DNA from: an uncultured Clostridia bacterium | GTDB lineage: Bacteria; Bacillota; Clostridia; TANB77; CAG-508 | DNA length: 32,674 bases | Assembly (NCBI GenBank): GCA_934101145.1 | Contig: CAKOPZ010000017.1 | Span: forward strand, 1-32,674 | Direction: 5' to 3' | In this document: piece after piece, positions 7,525-16,051 of the stretch | Layout of the letters: every line of letters starts with the position of its first letter | Position numbering within the stretch: the stretch's first letter is position 1 | The notes under the pieces: generated by a model | The model's database searches: none | Told to the model about the DNA's origin: nothing | What the model saw: the letters and a program-made list of their open reading frames with translations, nothing else | Program-made: the position numbers and the translations under genes

Positions 7525-7557
7525 AATAGAAACACTTTTGAAGTGCTTCTATTTTTT
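7525..7557. terminator. Bidirectional terminator between convergent genes
   Basis: A stem of AATAGAA-CACTT against AAGTG-TTCTATT, with small bulges, carries a T run on the plus side and an A run on the left that becomes a T run on the minus strand. The synthetase stop codon (7549-7551) lies in the stem. Confidence 0.85.
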
Positions 7558-9276
7558 ATTTAATATTTGTTTTATTTCTTCATGACGTTTTATTTTTTGA
7601 GTTGTAGTTTTAATTAGTGGAGTATCTGTAATAATTATTTCTCGAATATATTTGTATGCTGGCATAGTGTGATTTACTTTATTTTTTATATCATCCCATA
7701 TTAAATTTTTATAATCACTTTCACTAGCATCTGGAAAAGCTTTTTTTAGTTCATCTATATTATATACAATTTTAGCACATATTTTGTAATCTCCATCTTC
7801 ACAAGGTCTCCCAAATACTATAGATTCTGATACATATGGCAATTTATTTATTAAAATTTCAAGTTCTTCTGGAAAAATATTTTTTCCATTTTTCAAAACA
7901 ATAACATCTTTTTTTCTGCCAGTGATGAATAAAAATCCATCCTTATCAAAATATCCTAAATCACCTGTGTGAAACCATCCGTCTTTTAAAACTTCATCTG
8001 TTGCTTCTTGATTGTCAACATATCCAATCATTACTGTAGGTCCGTGAGCAAGTATTTCTCCAATACCATCACTATTTGCATCTGCAATTTTTACATCTAA
8101 CCCAGGAAGAGGGAAACCAACAGAACCTGCACGTTTGTATTTATCATTTTCACCCGCTAAAACAGGAGAGGTTTCTGTCAAACCATAACCTTGTAGCAAA
8201 TTAATTCCTAAATCTAAAAATCCTTGAATTGCATCTTTGCTCATTGCAGCACCACCTGCAATAAGAACTCTTAGATTGCCACCTAGGCTGTTTAGTATTT
8301 GTTTAAAAACTGTTCTTCTAATATCAATTTTGAATTTTAGTAGAAAATTGCATACTTTAGACATGCGAGCAACAAGTTGGGTTTTTCCTTGTTCATCTAT
8401 AGCTTTTTTCATCTTTTTATACATTATTTCTAGCATTAATGGAACACAAACAAATCCAGTTATATGAAATTCTGATAGATTTTTTTGTACATATTTTAAG
8501 CCATCACAAAATGCAACTGTAATTCCACAAGATGTTCCATACAAAAATGTACAAGTTGACTCAAATGTATGATGAAGAGGCAAAAATGAGAGAAAAACAT
8601 CTTCTTTTCTTATATCTGTCATTTGAGATAGCGCATATATATCTTCACATATATTTGATTGAGAAAGAGCTACTGCTTTAGAAATAGAAGTTGTACCTGA
8701 AGTAAATAGCATAATTGCCATTTTTTTATTATCTATTTCTATATTTTTGTATGAAGTATCTCCATTTGTTATAAGAGATTTCCCTTGATTAAGTAAATGT
8801 GAGTATGAAGTAAAATCAGTATTTTCATCCATACAAATAAAATGTTTTAAATCTGAAGATTGTTCTTTTTGAATTTTGCTAAATATTTCTGAGTATTTTT
8901 TATTAAAAATAATTGCATCAATTTTGCTTCTCTTAACTAAATCTTCGATTTCGTTATTTGGAAGAGATTTATCAAGTGGTACAACTACCATATCTGATGT
9001 GGTAACTGCAAGATAAGAAACACACCATTCATAACGATTTGGAGCAATAATTCCAATTCTTGCACTACGTAAATTTAGATTTAGAAGAGCAGTTCCAAGA
9101 GATTCAATATCTTCTGAAAATTGTTTATATGATATTTTTATGTGTTCTTTTGCATGAGGATTTTCTTTAAATTCAAATGCAGTTTTATCTGCATATAATG
9201 TTTTATATTTATTTACTAACTGACGAAAATTAGCTATTTTTTCACTATCATAAAGTTTTCTTTTATCTTTTTTCAT
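7549..9276 (-). CDS. Long-chain-fatty-acid-CoA ligase (AMP-forming)
   Basis: The 575-residue ANL-superfamily enzyme is expected to activate a fatty acid to acyl-AMP and then acyl-CoA. The AMP-binding P-loop reads LFTSGTTSISKAV, with SIS in place of the usual GxP. The A5 motif is GYGLTETSP, A7 is GWFHTGDLGYFD, and the C-terminal hinge is GRKKDVIVLKNGKNIFPEE. The hinge and catalytic-lysine-bearing C-terminal domain match long-chain acyl-CoA synthetases more than acetyl-CoA synthetases. It is monocistronic with its own promoter, divergent from the capA-like gene. A substrate other than long-chain fatty acid is possible. Confidence 0.9.
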   Translation of the reverse strand: MKKDKRKLYDSEKIANFRQLVNKYKTLYADKTAFEFKENPHAKEHIKISYKQFSEDIESLGTALLNLNLRSARIGIIAPNRYEWCVSYLAVTTSDMVVVPLDKSLPNNEIEDLVKRSKIDAIIFNKKYSEIFSKIQKEQSSDLKHFICMDENTDFTSYSHLLNQGKSLITNGDTSYKNIEIDNKKMAIMLFTSGTTSISKAVALSQSNICEDIYALSQMTDIRKEDVFLSFLPLHHTFESTCTFLYGTSCGITVAFCDGLKYVQKNLSEFHITGFVCVPLMLEIMYKKMKKAIDEQGKTQLVARMSKVCNFLLKFKIDIRRTVFKQILNSLGGNLRVLIAGGAAMSKDAIQGFLDLGINLLQGYGLTETSPVLAGENDKYKRAGSVGFPLPGLDVKIADANSDGIGEILAHGPTVMIGYVDNQEATDEVLKDGWFHTGDLGYFDKDGFLFITGRKKDVIVLKNGKNIFPEELEILINKLPYVSESIVFGRPCEDGDYKICAKIVYNIDELKKAFPDASESDYKNLIWDDIKNKVNHTMPAYKYIREIIITDTPLIKTTTQKIKRHEEIKQILNKK

Positions 9277-9305
9277 AATAGACTATCAGTCCTTTCATTT
9301 GCTAT

Positions 9306-9334
9306 ATAATAGCAAGATTAAAATTTTGTTGCAA
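9306..9334 (-). promoter_or_regulatory. Promoter of the acyl-CoA synthetase gene
   Basis: On the minus strand TTGCAA (9334-9329) and TATTAT (9311-9306) are separated by 17 bp. AAAGGA follows ahead of the ATG at 9276. The -35 abuts the left arm of the dispersed repeat element. Confidence 0.6.
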
Positions 9335-9470
9335 GATAGAAATATAATAATTTTTTGCACCTTGCCGCTTACAGCCAATCCAAAAGGATTGACGGCTGCT
9401 CGAATCGCACTCAGCCTTCGGCTTCGTTTGGTCGCTGCGCGGTGCTTGAAAATTATTATATTTCTATCTT
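9333..9470 (+). repeat. Dispersed ~137-bp palindromic element, copy 1
   Basis: Perfect 22-bp inverted arms (9333-9354 and 9449-9470) flank a GC-rich core. Inside the arms GCACC pairs with GGTGC. The core 9372-9436 (CAGCCAATCC...TTTGGTCGCT) is nearly identical in copies at 12265-12400 and, reversed, 24586-24723. The core folds into a CAATCC-AAAA-GGATTG hairpin and an AGCC-TTC-GGCT hairpin. It lies between divergent promoters, so it is not simply a terminator. The two opposed 61-residue frames across it are products of the palindrome. Confidence 0.9.
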
Positions 9471-9568
9471 TTAAATGCATTTAAAAATACATTTCATTAC
9501 CATATTTTATACTATAAAAGACTCAATTGCAATACAATTTATAAGGAAAATTATGACTTTTTCTAGCA

Positions 9569-9597
9569 TTGACTTTTATGTTTAGTATTGGTAAAAT
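9569..9597 (+). promoter_or_regulatory. Promoter of the CapA-like gene
   Basis: TTGACT (9569-9574) and TAAAAT (9592-9597) are separated by 17 bp, followed by AGAAGGGGAAG before the ATG at 9636. Confidence 0.65.
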
Positions 9598-9635
9598 ATA
9601 TATGTTAATTAAATCAAAAGAAGGGGAAGCTCAAA

Positions 9636-10898
9636 ATGGCAAGAAATAGAAGAAGTATTAGAAGAAGACCAATAAAAGAATATCTAAACATGAAAACATT
9701 TTTAACGATAATTGGAATTTTACTTATTATTATTGCAGTTGAAATATGTATACAATTTTATAAAAGATATGAAGATGAACAGTTACTTGCAAAGCAGAAA
9801 GATGAGCTTTCAAAACAAACGGAGCAAATATTTGCAGAGATTGGAAATAACATAAGTCAAACAAATCAAAATATATCAGAGGCAGATGAGATAATAAAAA
9901 TGTCTGCTGTGGGGGACATTCTATGTAGTGATTCTATGATAGAGGATGCGTATAATGCTGAAACAAATACATATGATTTTTCACATATGTTTGCTGGTGT
10001 GTCTGGATTTATTGATAATGCAGATATTGTAATGGGAACAATGGAAACCAATTTTACATCTGGAAAATATACAAGTGAAAACACACCAAAGGAATTTGCA
10101 GAAGCTGTAAAAAATTCTGGAATAAATATTGTAACAATTTCTCATAACCATAGTTTAGACTATGGCAGTACAGGACTTAGAGATACCAAAAAGTTATTGA
10201 ATGATCTTGGATATAGTACTGTAGGAGACAAAATTGATGATGAAAATGCGGTATTGATAAAAAAAGTAAAAAATACAAAAATTGCATTTTTGACATATAC
10301 ATATGGTGTAAATTATCAGTCAAGTAAATCAAAAGATGATTTGAAACTTATAAATATATACAGTGAAAAACAGGTGAAAAGTGATATTAAATATGCAAAA
10401 GAGCAAGGAGCAAAGTACATTTGTGTAATGATACATTGGGGAGATGCAATATCAGACAAAGTAACAGATGAGCAAAAGAAAATGGCAGACTTTATGGTAG
10501 AAAATGGAGTGGATATGATACTTGGAGCTCATCCATCAGTAGTTCAACCAATGGAAGTAAGAAAAAATAAAGATGGGAAAAATGTATTTATTGCATATTC
10601 TATTGGAACATATATTTCTACAATATATGATGATAATGCAAAAGTTGAACTTATGCTTAACATAGAGCTTAGAAAAGACGGAAAAGATGGAAGCATATCA
10701 CTATACAAGGTTGACTATACACCAATATATGTTTTAGACAGAGGAAAAGATGCAAAAAATCGTTATGAATTAATTGATATGAAAAGTGCAGCAAATAATT
10801 ATACATCAGGAAATCCATATGGAATTGATAGGGCAACATATGATAAGTTAATACAAGGGTTAAAGAAATTAGCAAATTCGAGTAATGGGCTAAAATAA
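9636..10898 (+). CDS. CapA family (poly-gamma-glutamate synthesis-type) metallophosphatase
   Basis: The 420-residue protein has a basic N-terminus, one transmembrane helix (about residues 20-42) and an extracytoplasmic PGA_cap metallophosphoesterase domain. Motifs include SAVGDILCSDSM, METNF, ISHNHSLDYG (the family NNH-like metal motif), IHWGD and GAHPSVVQPME. CapA/PgsA proteins take part in poly-gamma-glutamate capsule assembly, but no capB, capC or other capsule genes are adjacent, so a different surface-polymer or peptide role is equally possible. rimO starts 18 bp downstream, so the two are probably co-transcribed. Confidence 0.88.
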   Translation: MARNRRSIRRRPIKEYLNMKTFLTIIGILLIIIAVEICIQFYKRYEDEQLLAKQKDELSKQTEQIFAEIGNNISQTNQNISEADEIIKMSAVGDILCSDSMIEDAYNAETNTYDFSHMFAGVSGFIDNADIVMGTMETNFTSGKYTSENTPKEFAEAVKNSGINIVTISHNHSLDYGSTGLRDTKKLLNDLGYSTVGDKIDDENAVLIKKVKNTKIAFLTYTYGVNYQSSKSKDDLKLINIYSEKQVKSDIKYAKEQGAKYICVMIHWGDAISDKVTDEQKKMADFMVENGVDMILGAHPSVVQPMEVRKNKDGKNVFIAYSIGTYISTIYDDNAKVELMLNIELRKDGKDGSISLYKVDYTPIYVLDRGKDAKNRYELIDMKSAANNYTSGNPYGIDRATYDKLIQGLKKLANSSNGLK

Positions 10899-10916
10899 AT
10901 GAAGGGACATATAAAA

Positions 10917-12242
10917 ATGAAAGTAGGATTTATATCACTTGGATGTAATAAAAATTTAGTAGATACAGAAAAAACAATAGCAATATTTAATGAAGAAGGT
11001 TTTGAAATAGTAAATAAGCCAGAAAATGCGGATATCATTGTAATTAATACTTGTGGATTTATAGAGTCTGCAAAAGAAGAGGCAATAAATACAATTTTAG
11101 AGATGGCTGAATACAAAAAAGATAAATGTAAATTTTTAATTGCAATGGGATGTTTAGTAGAAAGATATAGGGATGAGCTTGCAAAAGAGATACCAGAGGT
11201 TGACTTGTGGATTAAATATAGCGAATATGATAGCTTATGGGATAAAGTAAAGAAAATGCTTGAAAATGAAGAAATAGAGGAGACAGAAAATCCATCAAAC
11301 AGAGAATTTTTGAACTTGATGGATAGAGTACTTACTACAGGAGATAACTACGCATATTTAAAAATTGCAGATGGCTGTAGTAATAGATGTACATATTGTG
11401 CAATTCCATATATACGTGGTCCTCAAATGAGTAGAAAAATGGAAGACATAATAGAGGAGGCTAAAAAACTTGCAGAAGAAGGATATCATGAGATAATTTT
11501 AACTGCTCAAGATACTACAAAATATGCAGTAGACATATATGGAAAGCCAAGACTTGCAGAGCTTATTGAAGAAATAAGTAAAATTGAAGAAATAAAATGG
11601 ATTAGATTTTTATATGCATATCCTGAAACAATAAGTGATGAACTTATACAAGTTGTAAAAAATAATGATAAGGTATGTAAATATTTCGATATACCAATTC
11701 AACACATATCAGATTCTGTACTTAAAAGAATGAATAGGCAAAGTAATGGAGAAAGTATACGAAAACTTATTAAAAAATTAAGACAAGAAATTCCAGAAGT
11801 AATTATTCGTACAACTGTTATGGTAGGATTTCCAGGAGAGTCAGAAGCGGATTTTGAGGAATTATATGAATTTTTACAAGAAGTAAAGTTTGATAAATTA
11901 GGTTGTTTTGCATATTCGAAAGAAGATGGGACACCTGCTTCAAGACTAAAAGAACAAATTCACCCAATGACTAAAAAGAGCAGATTGAATAAAGTTATGA
12001 GTTTGCAACAAAAAATTTCAAAACAAAATTTGAAAAATAAAATTGGAAAAGAAGTAGAAGTTCTTGTAGAAGACAAATCTTTTGATGGAAAAACATATAT
12101 AGGAAGAAGCTATATGGATGTTCCAGAGATAGATGGAGTTGTATACATAGAAAGTGATGATGAAATCCAAATAGGAAGCTTTGTAAAGTGCACAATAACA
12201 GATGTAAAAGAATATGACTTAATTGCTAAAAAAATTGGGTAA
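10917..12242 (+). CDS. rimO: Ribosomal protein S12 methylthiotransferase RimO
   Basis: This 441-residue radical-SAM methylthiotransferase modifies an aspartate of ribosomal protein S12. The N-terminal UPF0004 domain has the three cluster cysteines in GCNKNLVD, NTCGF and MGCL. The radical-SAM motif is CSNRCTYC, followed by PYIRGPQ(M)SR. A TRAM domain forms the last ~65 residues. I chose the ATG at 10917 because AAGGGA lies at 10901-10906, ten bases before it. The in-frame ATG at 10899 immediately follows the capA-like stop but lacks a Shine-Dalgarno sequence. Confidence 0.95.
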   Translation: MKVGFISLGCNKNLVDTEKTIAIFNEEGFEIVNKPENADIIVINTCGFIESAKEEAINTILEMAEYKKDKCKFLIAMGCLVERYRDELAKEIPEVDLWIKYSEYDSLWDKVKKMLENEEIEETENPSNREFLNLMDRVLTTGDNYAYLKIADGCSNRCTYCAIPYIRGPQMSRKMEDIIEEAKKLAEEGYHEIILTAQDTTKYAVDIYGKPRLAELIEEISKIEEIKWIRFLYAYPETISDELIQVVKNNDKVCKYFDIPIQHISDSVLKRMNRQSNGESIRKLIKKLRQEIPEVIIRTTVMVGFPGESEADFEELYEFLQEVKFDKLGCFAYSKEDGTPASRLKEQIHPMTKKSRLNKVMSLQQKISKQNLKNKIGKEVEVLVEDKSFDGKTYIGRSYMDVPEIDGVVYIESDDEIQIGSFVKCTITDVKEYDLIAKKIG

Positions 12243-12264
12243 ATAGTTTTAAGATTTATACTAG

Positions 12265-12400
12265 CATAAGCGATATAATATTTCTTAGAAACTTGCCGTT
12301 CGCAGCCAATCCAAAAGGATTGACGGCTGCTCGAATCGCACTCAGCCTTCGGCTTCGTTTGGTCGCTCAAGCGTTTCCTTGAAATATTATATCGCTTATG
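12265..12400 (+). repeat. Dispersed ~137-bp palindromic element, copy 2
   Basis: Perfect 20-bp arms (12265-12284 and 12381-12400) flank the same core as copy 1. The inner stem here is GAAAC with GTTTC instead of GCACC with GGTGC, so both sides changed together. Beyond the arms AGTTTTAA (12246-12253) and TTAAAACT (12404-12411) extend the symmetry. It lies between rimO and the zinc-ribbon gene, both on the plus strand. Confidence 0.9.
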
Positions 12401-12454
12401 ACTTTAAAACTGTTATCTAATGACTTCAAATGGTAAATTTTAGAATTATATATA

Positions 12455-12482
12455 TTGACAAGTGAATATGTTGTGATATAAT
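12455..12482 (+). promoter_or_regulatory. Promoter of the zinc-ribbon mini-protein gene
   Basis: A perfect TTGACA (12455-12460) and a perfect TATAAT (12477-12482) with extended TGA are separated by 16 bp. The leader before the ATG at 12613 is about 125 bases long. Confidence 0.75.
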
Positions 12483-12612
12483 TTGATAGACTTTGAAAAA
12501 AGTTTAAATGAATTTAATTATTTTGTAGACTATTTCCTTTTTTCCTTAAAAAGTATAAAAGACAATGTGTCAAGAAAAATTAAAGTCAAAAATTAAAAGG
12601 AGGTAATCTACA

Positions 12613-12771
12613 ATGGAAGATAAAACATTAGTATGTAAAGATTGTGGAGCAGAATTCACTTTTACAGCAGGTGAACAAGCATTTTATGCTGAAAAAGGAT
12701 TTACAAATGAACCACAAAGATGTCCAGAATGCAGAAAAGCAAGAAAAGCACAAAGAAGAAATAATGCATAG
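12613..12771 (+). CDS. Small zinc-ribbon protein (zf-trcl type)
   Basis: This 52-residue ORF is preceded by AGGAGG (12599-12604). It contains CKDC near the N-terminus and CPEC near the C-terminus, with the family words AEFTFTAGEQAFYAEKGF and PQRCPECRKARK. This is the probable zinc-binding domain pattern of small clostridial cytosolic proteins of unknown function. It has a strong promoter and ends in a terminator shared with spoIIID, so it is likely well expressed. The basic tail (RKAQRRN) could bind nucleic acid, which is inference. Confidence 0.88.
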   Translation: MEDKTLVCKDCGAEFTFTAGEQAFYAEKGFTNEPQRCPECRKARKAQRRNNA

Positions 12772-12773
12772 AT

Positions 12774-12811
12774 AAAAAAGTTTTAGACTATTGAAAGTCT
12801 AAAACTTTTTT
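12774..12811. terminator. Bidirectional terminator between zinc-ribbon gene and spoIIID
   Basis: AAAAAAGTTTTAGACT pairs with AGTCTAAAACTTTTTT around a short loop. The A and T runs on both sides serve both strands. The spoIIID stop codon (12788-12790) sits at the top of the stem. Confidence 0.9.
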
Positions 12812-13060
12812 CAATGATGATACTTTAATTTTGTTGCAAGGCCGGCCCCTTATATGGCGCTCTGCCTTGTTTTCGTCTAAAATAGTTCTAACCTCAGATG
12901 CAAGAATGGGATTTATCTTAAGTAGTCGCTCAGATACATCTTTGTGCACAGTACTTTTACTAACTCCAAACTTTTTTGCAGCTCCTCTTACTGTATCTTT
13001 GTTATCTATAATATAATGTGCCAAATTTATTGCACGTTCTTCTATGTACATTTTTCTCAA
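12788..13060 (-). CDS. spoIIID: Sporulation transcriptional regulator SpoIIID
   Basis: The 90-residue mother-cell DNA-binding protein modulates sigma-E and sigma-K genes. The helix-turn-helix VRGAAKKFGVSKSTVHKDVSERL and the HIRGRPCNKIK basic tail match the family. The start is TTG at 13060. GGGGAGG (13075-13069) ends eight bases before it, whereas the next in-frame ATG (residue 4) is 17 bases away. A short inverted repeat CAATGT-ACATTG (13085-13101) lies upstream and could be regulatory. Confidence 0.96.
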   Translation of the reverse strand: MRKMYIEERAINLAHYIIDNKDTVRGAAKKFGVSKSTVHKDVSERLLKINPILASEVRTILDENKAERHIRGRPCNKIKVSSLKKVLDFQ

Positions 13061-13206
13061 TGATAAAACCTCCCCTTAAGTTTGCAATGTTTGCTACATT
13101 GTATTCTGTAAAAATTCTTCTTAGAACATAAAAGCACATTTTTACAAAATGCGACATAAAATGTAAGTAATGAAATGTTTCGTATTTTAGTAAAAGAGGT
13201 GGTACT

Positions 13207-14043
13207 ATGAAGATAAAAAAAGGGGACATTGTTGGGAGAAAATCTTATGGAAAGGACATTTTATTTGTAGTAGAAAGAATTATAAATCAAACTAATTCTA
13301 AAGATATAGCTATTTTAAAGGGATTAAATATTCGTATTCAGGCAGATAGTTTTTTGGATGATTTAGAGCTTATTGATAAAAAAACACTGCAGGAGACTCA
13401 GGAAAAGGTTGAAAAAAGGTTTATTCAAACAATAAGTAAATACGCAAAAGGGCAAGATGAATCTAAGCAGGAGTGTCTCAAAAGAAGCAATAAAATAGTG
13501 TATACAGGTAAAATACTACACTTGGATGGAGATAAAAGATATGCAGAAAAATCCAGTATGTTTTATAGAAGGATGGGACTTAGAGCAGTGGTACGAAGTG
13601 TTCCAGAAAATAGACAACCAGCTGTTGTATCTGGATTAATCGAAAGATACAAGCCTGATATTTTGGTGATAACAGGTCATGATGGAATGATAAAAGGTGG
13701 AACAGGATATTATGATATATACAATTATCGTAATTCAAAATATTTTATACAATCTGTAAAAATGGCAAGAAATACAAGAGCGAGTAAACCAAATTTGGTT
13801 ATATTTGCAGGTGCTTGCCAAAGTTATTATGAAGAATTAATTCAGGCAGGTGCGAATTTTGCATCATCACCTGCAAGAATTTTAATAGATTTTATAGATC
13901 CATTAATTGTAGCAGAACGTGTTGCAACTACAGATCATACAAAATATATAACAATACAAGATATTGAAAATGAACTTAGAGATGGGCAAGGAGGAGTAAG
14001 TGGAATAGGAGCAAGAGGGAAAAAGCAAATTTTAGAAATTTGA
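13207..14043 (+). CDS. yabG: Sporulation-specific protease YabG
   Basis: The 278-residue cysteine protease processes spore coat and cortex-associated proteins in the mother cell. Family blocks are KKGDIVGRKSYGKDILF at the N-terminus, ILVITGHDGM (catalytic His candidate) and FAGACQSYYEELI (catalytic Cys candidate), then NFASSPARILIDFIDP. Length is normal. AGAGGTGG precedes the ATG by about six bases. It is divergent from spoIIID and followed by veg, a standard clostridial order. I saw no convincing sigma-K promoter. Confidence 0.96.
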   Translation: MKIKKGDIVGRKSYGKDILFVVERIINQTNSKDIAILKGLNIRIQADSFLDDLELIDKKTLQETQEKVEKRFIQTISKYAKGQDESKQECLKRSNKIVYTGKILHLDGDKRYAEKSSMFYRRMGLRAVVRSVPENRQPAVVSGLIERYKPDILVITGHDGMIKGGTGYYDIYNYRNSKYFIQSVKMARNTRASKPNLVIFAGACQSYYEELIQAGANFASSPARILIDFIDPLIVAERVATTDHTKYITIQDIENELRDGQGGVSGIGARGKKQILEI

Positions 14044-14107
14044 AACACATTATGTCGAAATGTAATATAATTGTAATAATAATGTAACAAAAATGTAAAG
14101 TAATTGT

Positions 14108-14115
14108 GATATAAT
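14108..14115 (+). promoter_or_regulatory. Extended -10 element upstream of veg
   Basis: A TGATATAAT extended -10 (TATAAT at 14110-14115) lies 33 bp before the veg start. I could not find a good -35 at normal spacing, so it may depend on the extended -10 alone. Confidence 0.45.
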
Positions 14116-14147
14116 AAAGGCATCATAGAAAAGTAGGTGATACAATA

Positions 14148-14438
14148 ATGATTTGCCCAAATGATATAATGAGCTTAAAAACAGATCTTAACGAAAAAAT
14201 TGGACAAAAGATAATAGTAAAAGGAACAATCGGACGATGCAAATCGTTTGAGAGAGAGGCAACATTAGAAAAAGCATATCCAAATATTTTTGTTATAAAA
14301 TATGAGGAAGAAGAAGGAAACGTTACTTATAGTTACACAGACGTATTAACAAGAGCAGTTGAAGTAGATGTATTTGATGGAGAAGGGTATAGCCCAATTA
14401 TTCCACCTGCAGAGAATAACAAAAATCATAGAGTTTAA
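14148..14438 (+). CDS. veg: Veg family protein
   Basis: A 96-residue protein of the Veg family, which in Bacillus influences biofilm formation and spore outgrowth. The N-terminus (LKTDLNEKIGQKIIVKGTIGR) and centre (YPNIFVIKYEEEE...SYSYTDVLTR-like) are characteristic. It is followed by its own terminator, so it is transcribed separately from the SipL-like gene. Confidence 0.92.
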   Translation: MICPNDIMSLKTDLNEKIGQKIIVKGTIGRCKSFEREATLEKAYPNIFVIKYEEEEGNVTYSYTDVLTRAVEVDVFDGEGYSPIIPPAENNKNHRV

Positions 14439-14445
14439 AAAATGC

Positions 14446-14474
14446 AAAATTCCTAGAAATAGGAATTTTTTTTT
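14446..14474 (+). terminator. Terminator of veg
   Basis: AATTCCTA-GAAA-TAGGAATT stem-loop followed by a long T run (to 14474). Confidence 0.92.
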
Positions 14475-14521
14475 ATGGACTACATATACATTAATAATCA
14501 GAATTAAAAGGAGGGATTACC

Positions 14522-16051
14522 ATGGCTGTAGAAACGGTTAAGGACAGTGTATGTGTTAGTAAAATAATTGATCAAAAAAATGAGAGTGTAATAGTAGAAG
14601 GTGATAGCATTATTCCAGATGTTAAGCCAGATATACTAAGTGCAATTAGTACAAGTGGTACAGTTTGCATATATAAAAAAGAAATATTAGATGGAAGAAT
14701 TAGAATAGATGGAAGTATAGAAACATATATCATGTATTTGGCTGATGATGAAAATTCAAGTGTGAGAAGCATGAGTAGTAATTTGGATTTTAGTCAAACA
14801 ATTGATATGCCAAAAGCAAAAACTGATATGCAACTTGATACAAATATTTCATTAAAAAATATTGAGTGCAGAGTTGTAAATGGAAGAAAAGTAAGTATGA
14901 GAGCGATTCTTGATATAGAAGCAAGGATTAGCTTAAATGAAAATGTAGACATTGTAAATAGTGTAAATGTAACAGATGTTCAAACATTAAGCAAAAGTTT
15001 AAATATCAATTCTCTAATAGGAAGTGGTACAACAAAGGTATATGCAAAAGATACATTTACAATAGACAATATAGATAACCTTGCAGAGATAATGAAAGTA
15101 GATGCAAAAATAATTAATAAAGACACAAAAATAAGTTATAACAAAGTTTTAGCAAAATCGGATTTAAGTGTAAGAATTCTATATCTTACAGAAGATAATA
15201 GAATAAATTCAATAGAAAACACAATTCCTGTAATGGGATTTATAGATATACCTGACATTGCAGAAGAAAATATATGTAATGTAAAATATGAGATAAAAAA
15301 TATGATAATAAAGCCAAATAGTGTAGAAGAACATTCAATATATGTAGAAGCAGAAATTGAAATAATGTGTAGAGTATATAAAAATCAAGAAATTACATTA
15401 ATTCAAGATTTATATAGTCCAAGTAGACAGCTTGTATTTACACAAAAGCAGATAAAAGTAATGAGTGCAAAAGAAAAGAGCGAAAGTACTTGTAACATAA
15501 GAGAAACACAGGCAATTCCAGAACTTCAAGGAAATAAAATATATGATGTTGCAATTAACGTAGATATAACTAATCAAAAGGTACAAAATGACAGAATAAT
15601 GTATGAGGGAGAGCTTAAGTTAAACTGTATATATGCTTCAAGTACAGCAAAGTTAATTGATACAAAAATGATAACAATACCATTTACGCACACTATGGAT
15701 TTTGCAGGTATAACTGCTTCTTCAAACATAGAAACAATGATAGAAATTTCAAATCAAGATTTTGTTGTTACAAGTGATAGCAGTGTAGATATAAAAATTG
15801 ATCTACAATTTACAGCAAGCTCATCAAAGAATGCAGATATAAACATAATAGATGATATAAAAGAAGATGAAACAAGGCAAATAAAAACATATAGCATGAT
15901 AATTTACTTTGTAAAACCAGGGGATAGTTTGTGGAAAATAGCAAAGAAATTTGGAAGTACTGTTGAAAAGATAGTGATGGTTAATTCAGTAGAAGATGAA
16001 AATAAACTTGATGTAGGCAAGCAGTTATTTATTCCTAGATATCATGGATAG
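14522..16051 (+). CDS. sipL: SipL-like spore coat morphogenetic protein (SPOCS/DUF3794 + LysM)
   Basis: The 509-residue protein carries repeated SPOCS (DUF3794) domains; the pattern IIPDVKPDILSAISTSGTV occurs near residues 30-50. It ends in a LysM domain (about residues 462-507, VKPGDSLWKIAKKFG ... LFIPRYHG). This architecture is that of clostridial SipL, which binds SpoIVA and encases the forespore with coat, the role SpoVID plays in Bacillus. GGAGG lies nine bases before the ATG. The gene overlaps yunB by eight bases, so the two are translationally coupled. The symbol is given by architecture and context. Confidence 0.88.
   Translation: MAVETVKDSVCVSKIIDQKNESVIVEGDSIIPDVKPDILSAISTSGTVCIYKKEILDGRIRIDGSIETYIMYLADDENSSVRSMSSNLDFSQTIDMPKAKTDMQLDTNISLKNIECRVVNGRKVSMRAILDIEARISLNENVDIVNSVNVTDVQTLSKSLNINSLIGSGTTKVYAKDTFTIDNIDNLAEIMKVDAKIINKDTKISYNKVLAKSDLSVRILYLTEDNRINSIENTIPVMGFIDIPDIAEENICNVKYEIKNMIIKPNSVEEHSIYVEAEIEIMCRVYKNQEITLIQDLYSPSRQLVFTQKQIKVMSAKEKSESTCNIRETQAIPELQGNKIYDVAINVDITNQKVQNDRIMYEGELKLNCIYASSTAKLIDTKMITIPFTHTMDFAGITASSNIETMIEISNQDFVVTSDSSVDIKIDLQFTASSSKNADINIIDDIKEDETRQIKTYSMIIYFVKPGDSLWKIAKKFGSTVEKIVMVNSVEDENKLDVGKQLFIPRYHG

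Noticed and set aside
9400..9412. GCTCGAATCGC resembling a tRNA T-loop in the dispersed element
   Set aside because: No acceptor stem, D-arm or anticodon arm can be formed around it in any of the three copies, so I do not call a tRNA.
9295..9484. Two opposed ~61-residue frames across the first dispersed element
   Set aside because: They arise from the palindromic element, have no ribosome-binding site and recur only as partial frames in the other copies.
13086..13206. Sigma-E or sigma-K promoter candidates (AATACAAT on the minus strand, CGTATTTTA on the plus strand) for spoIIID and yabG
   Set aside because: The -10-like words are plausible, but no -35 sits at the right distance, so they are not listed as features.
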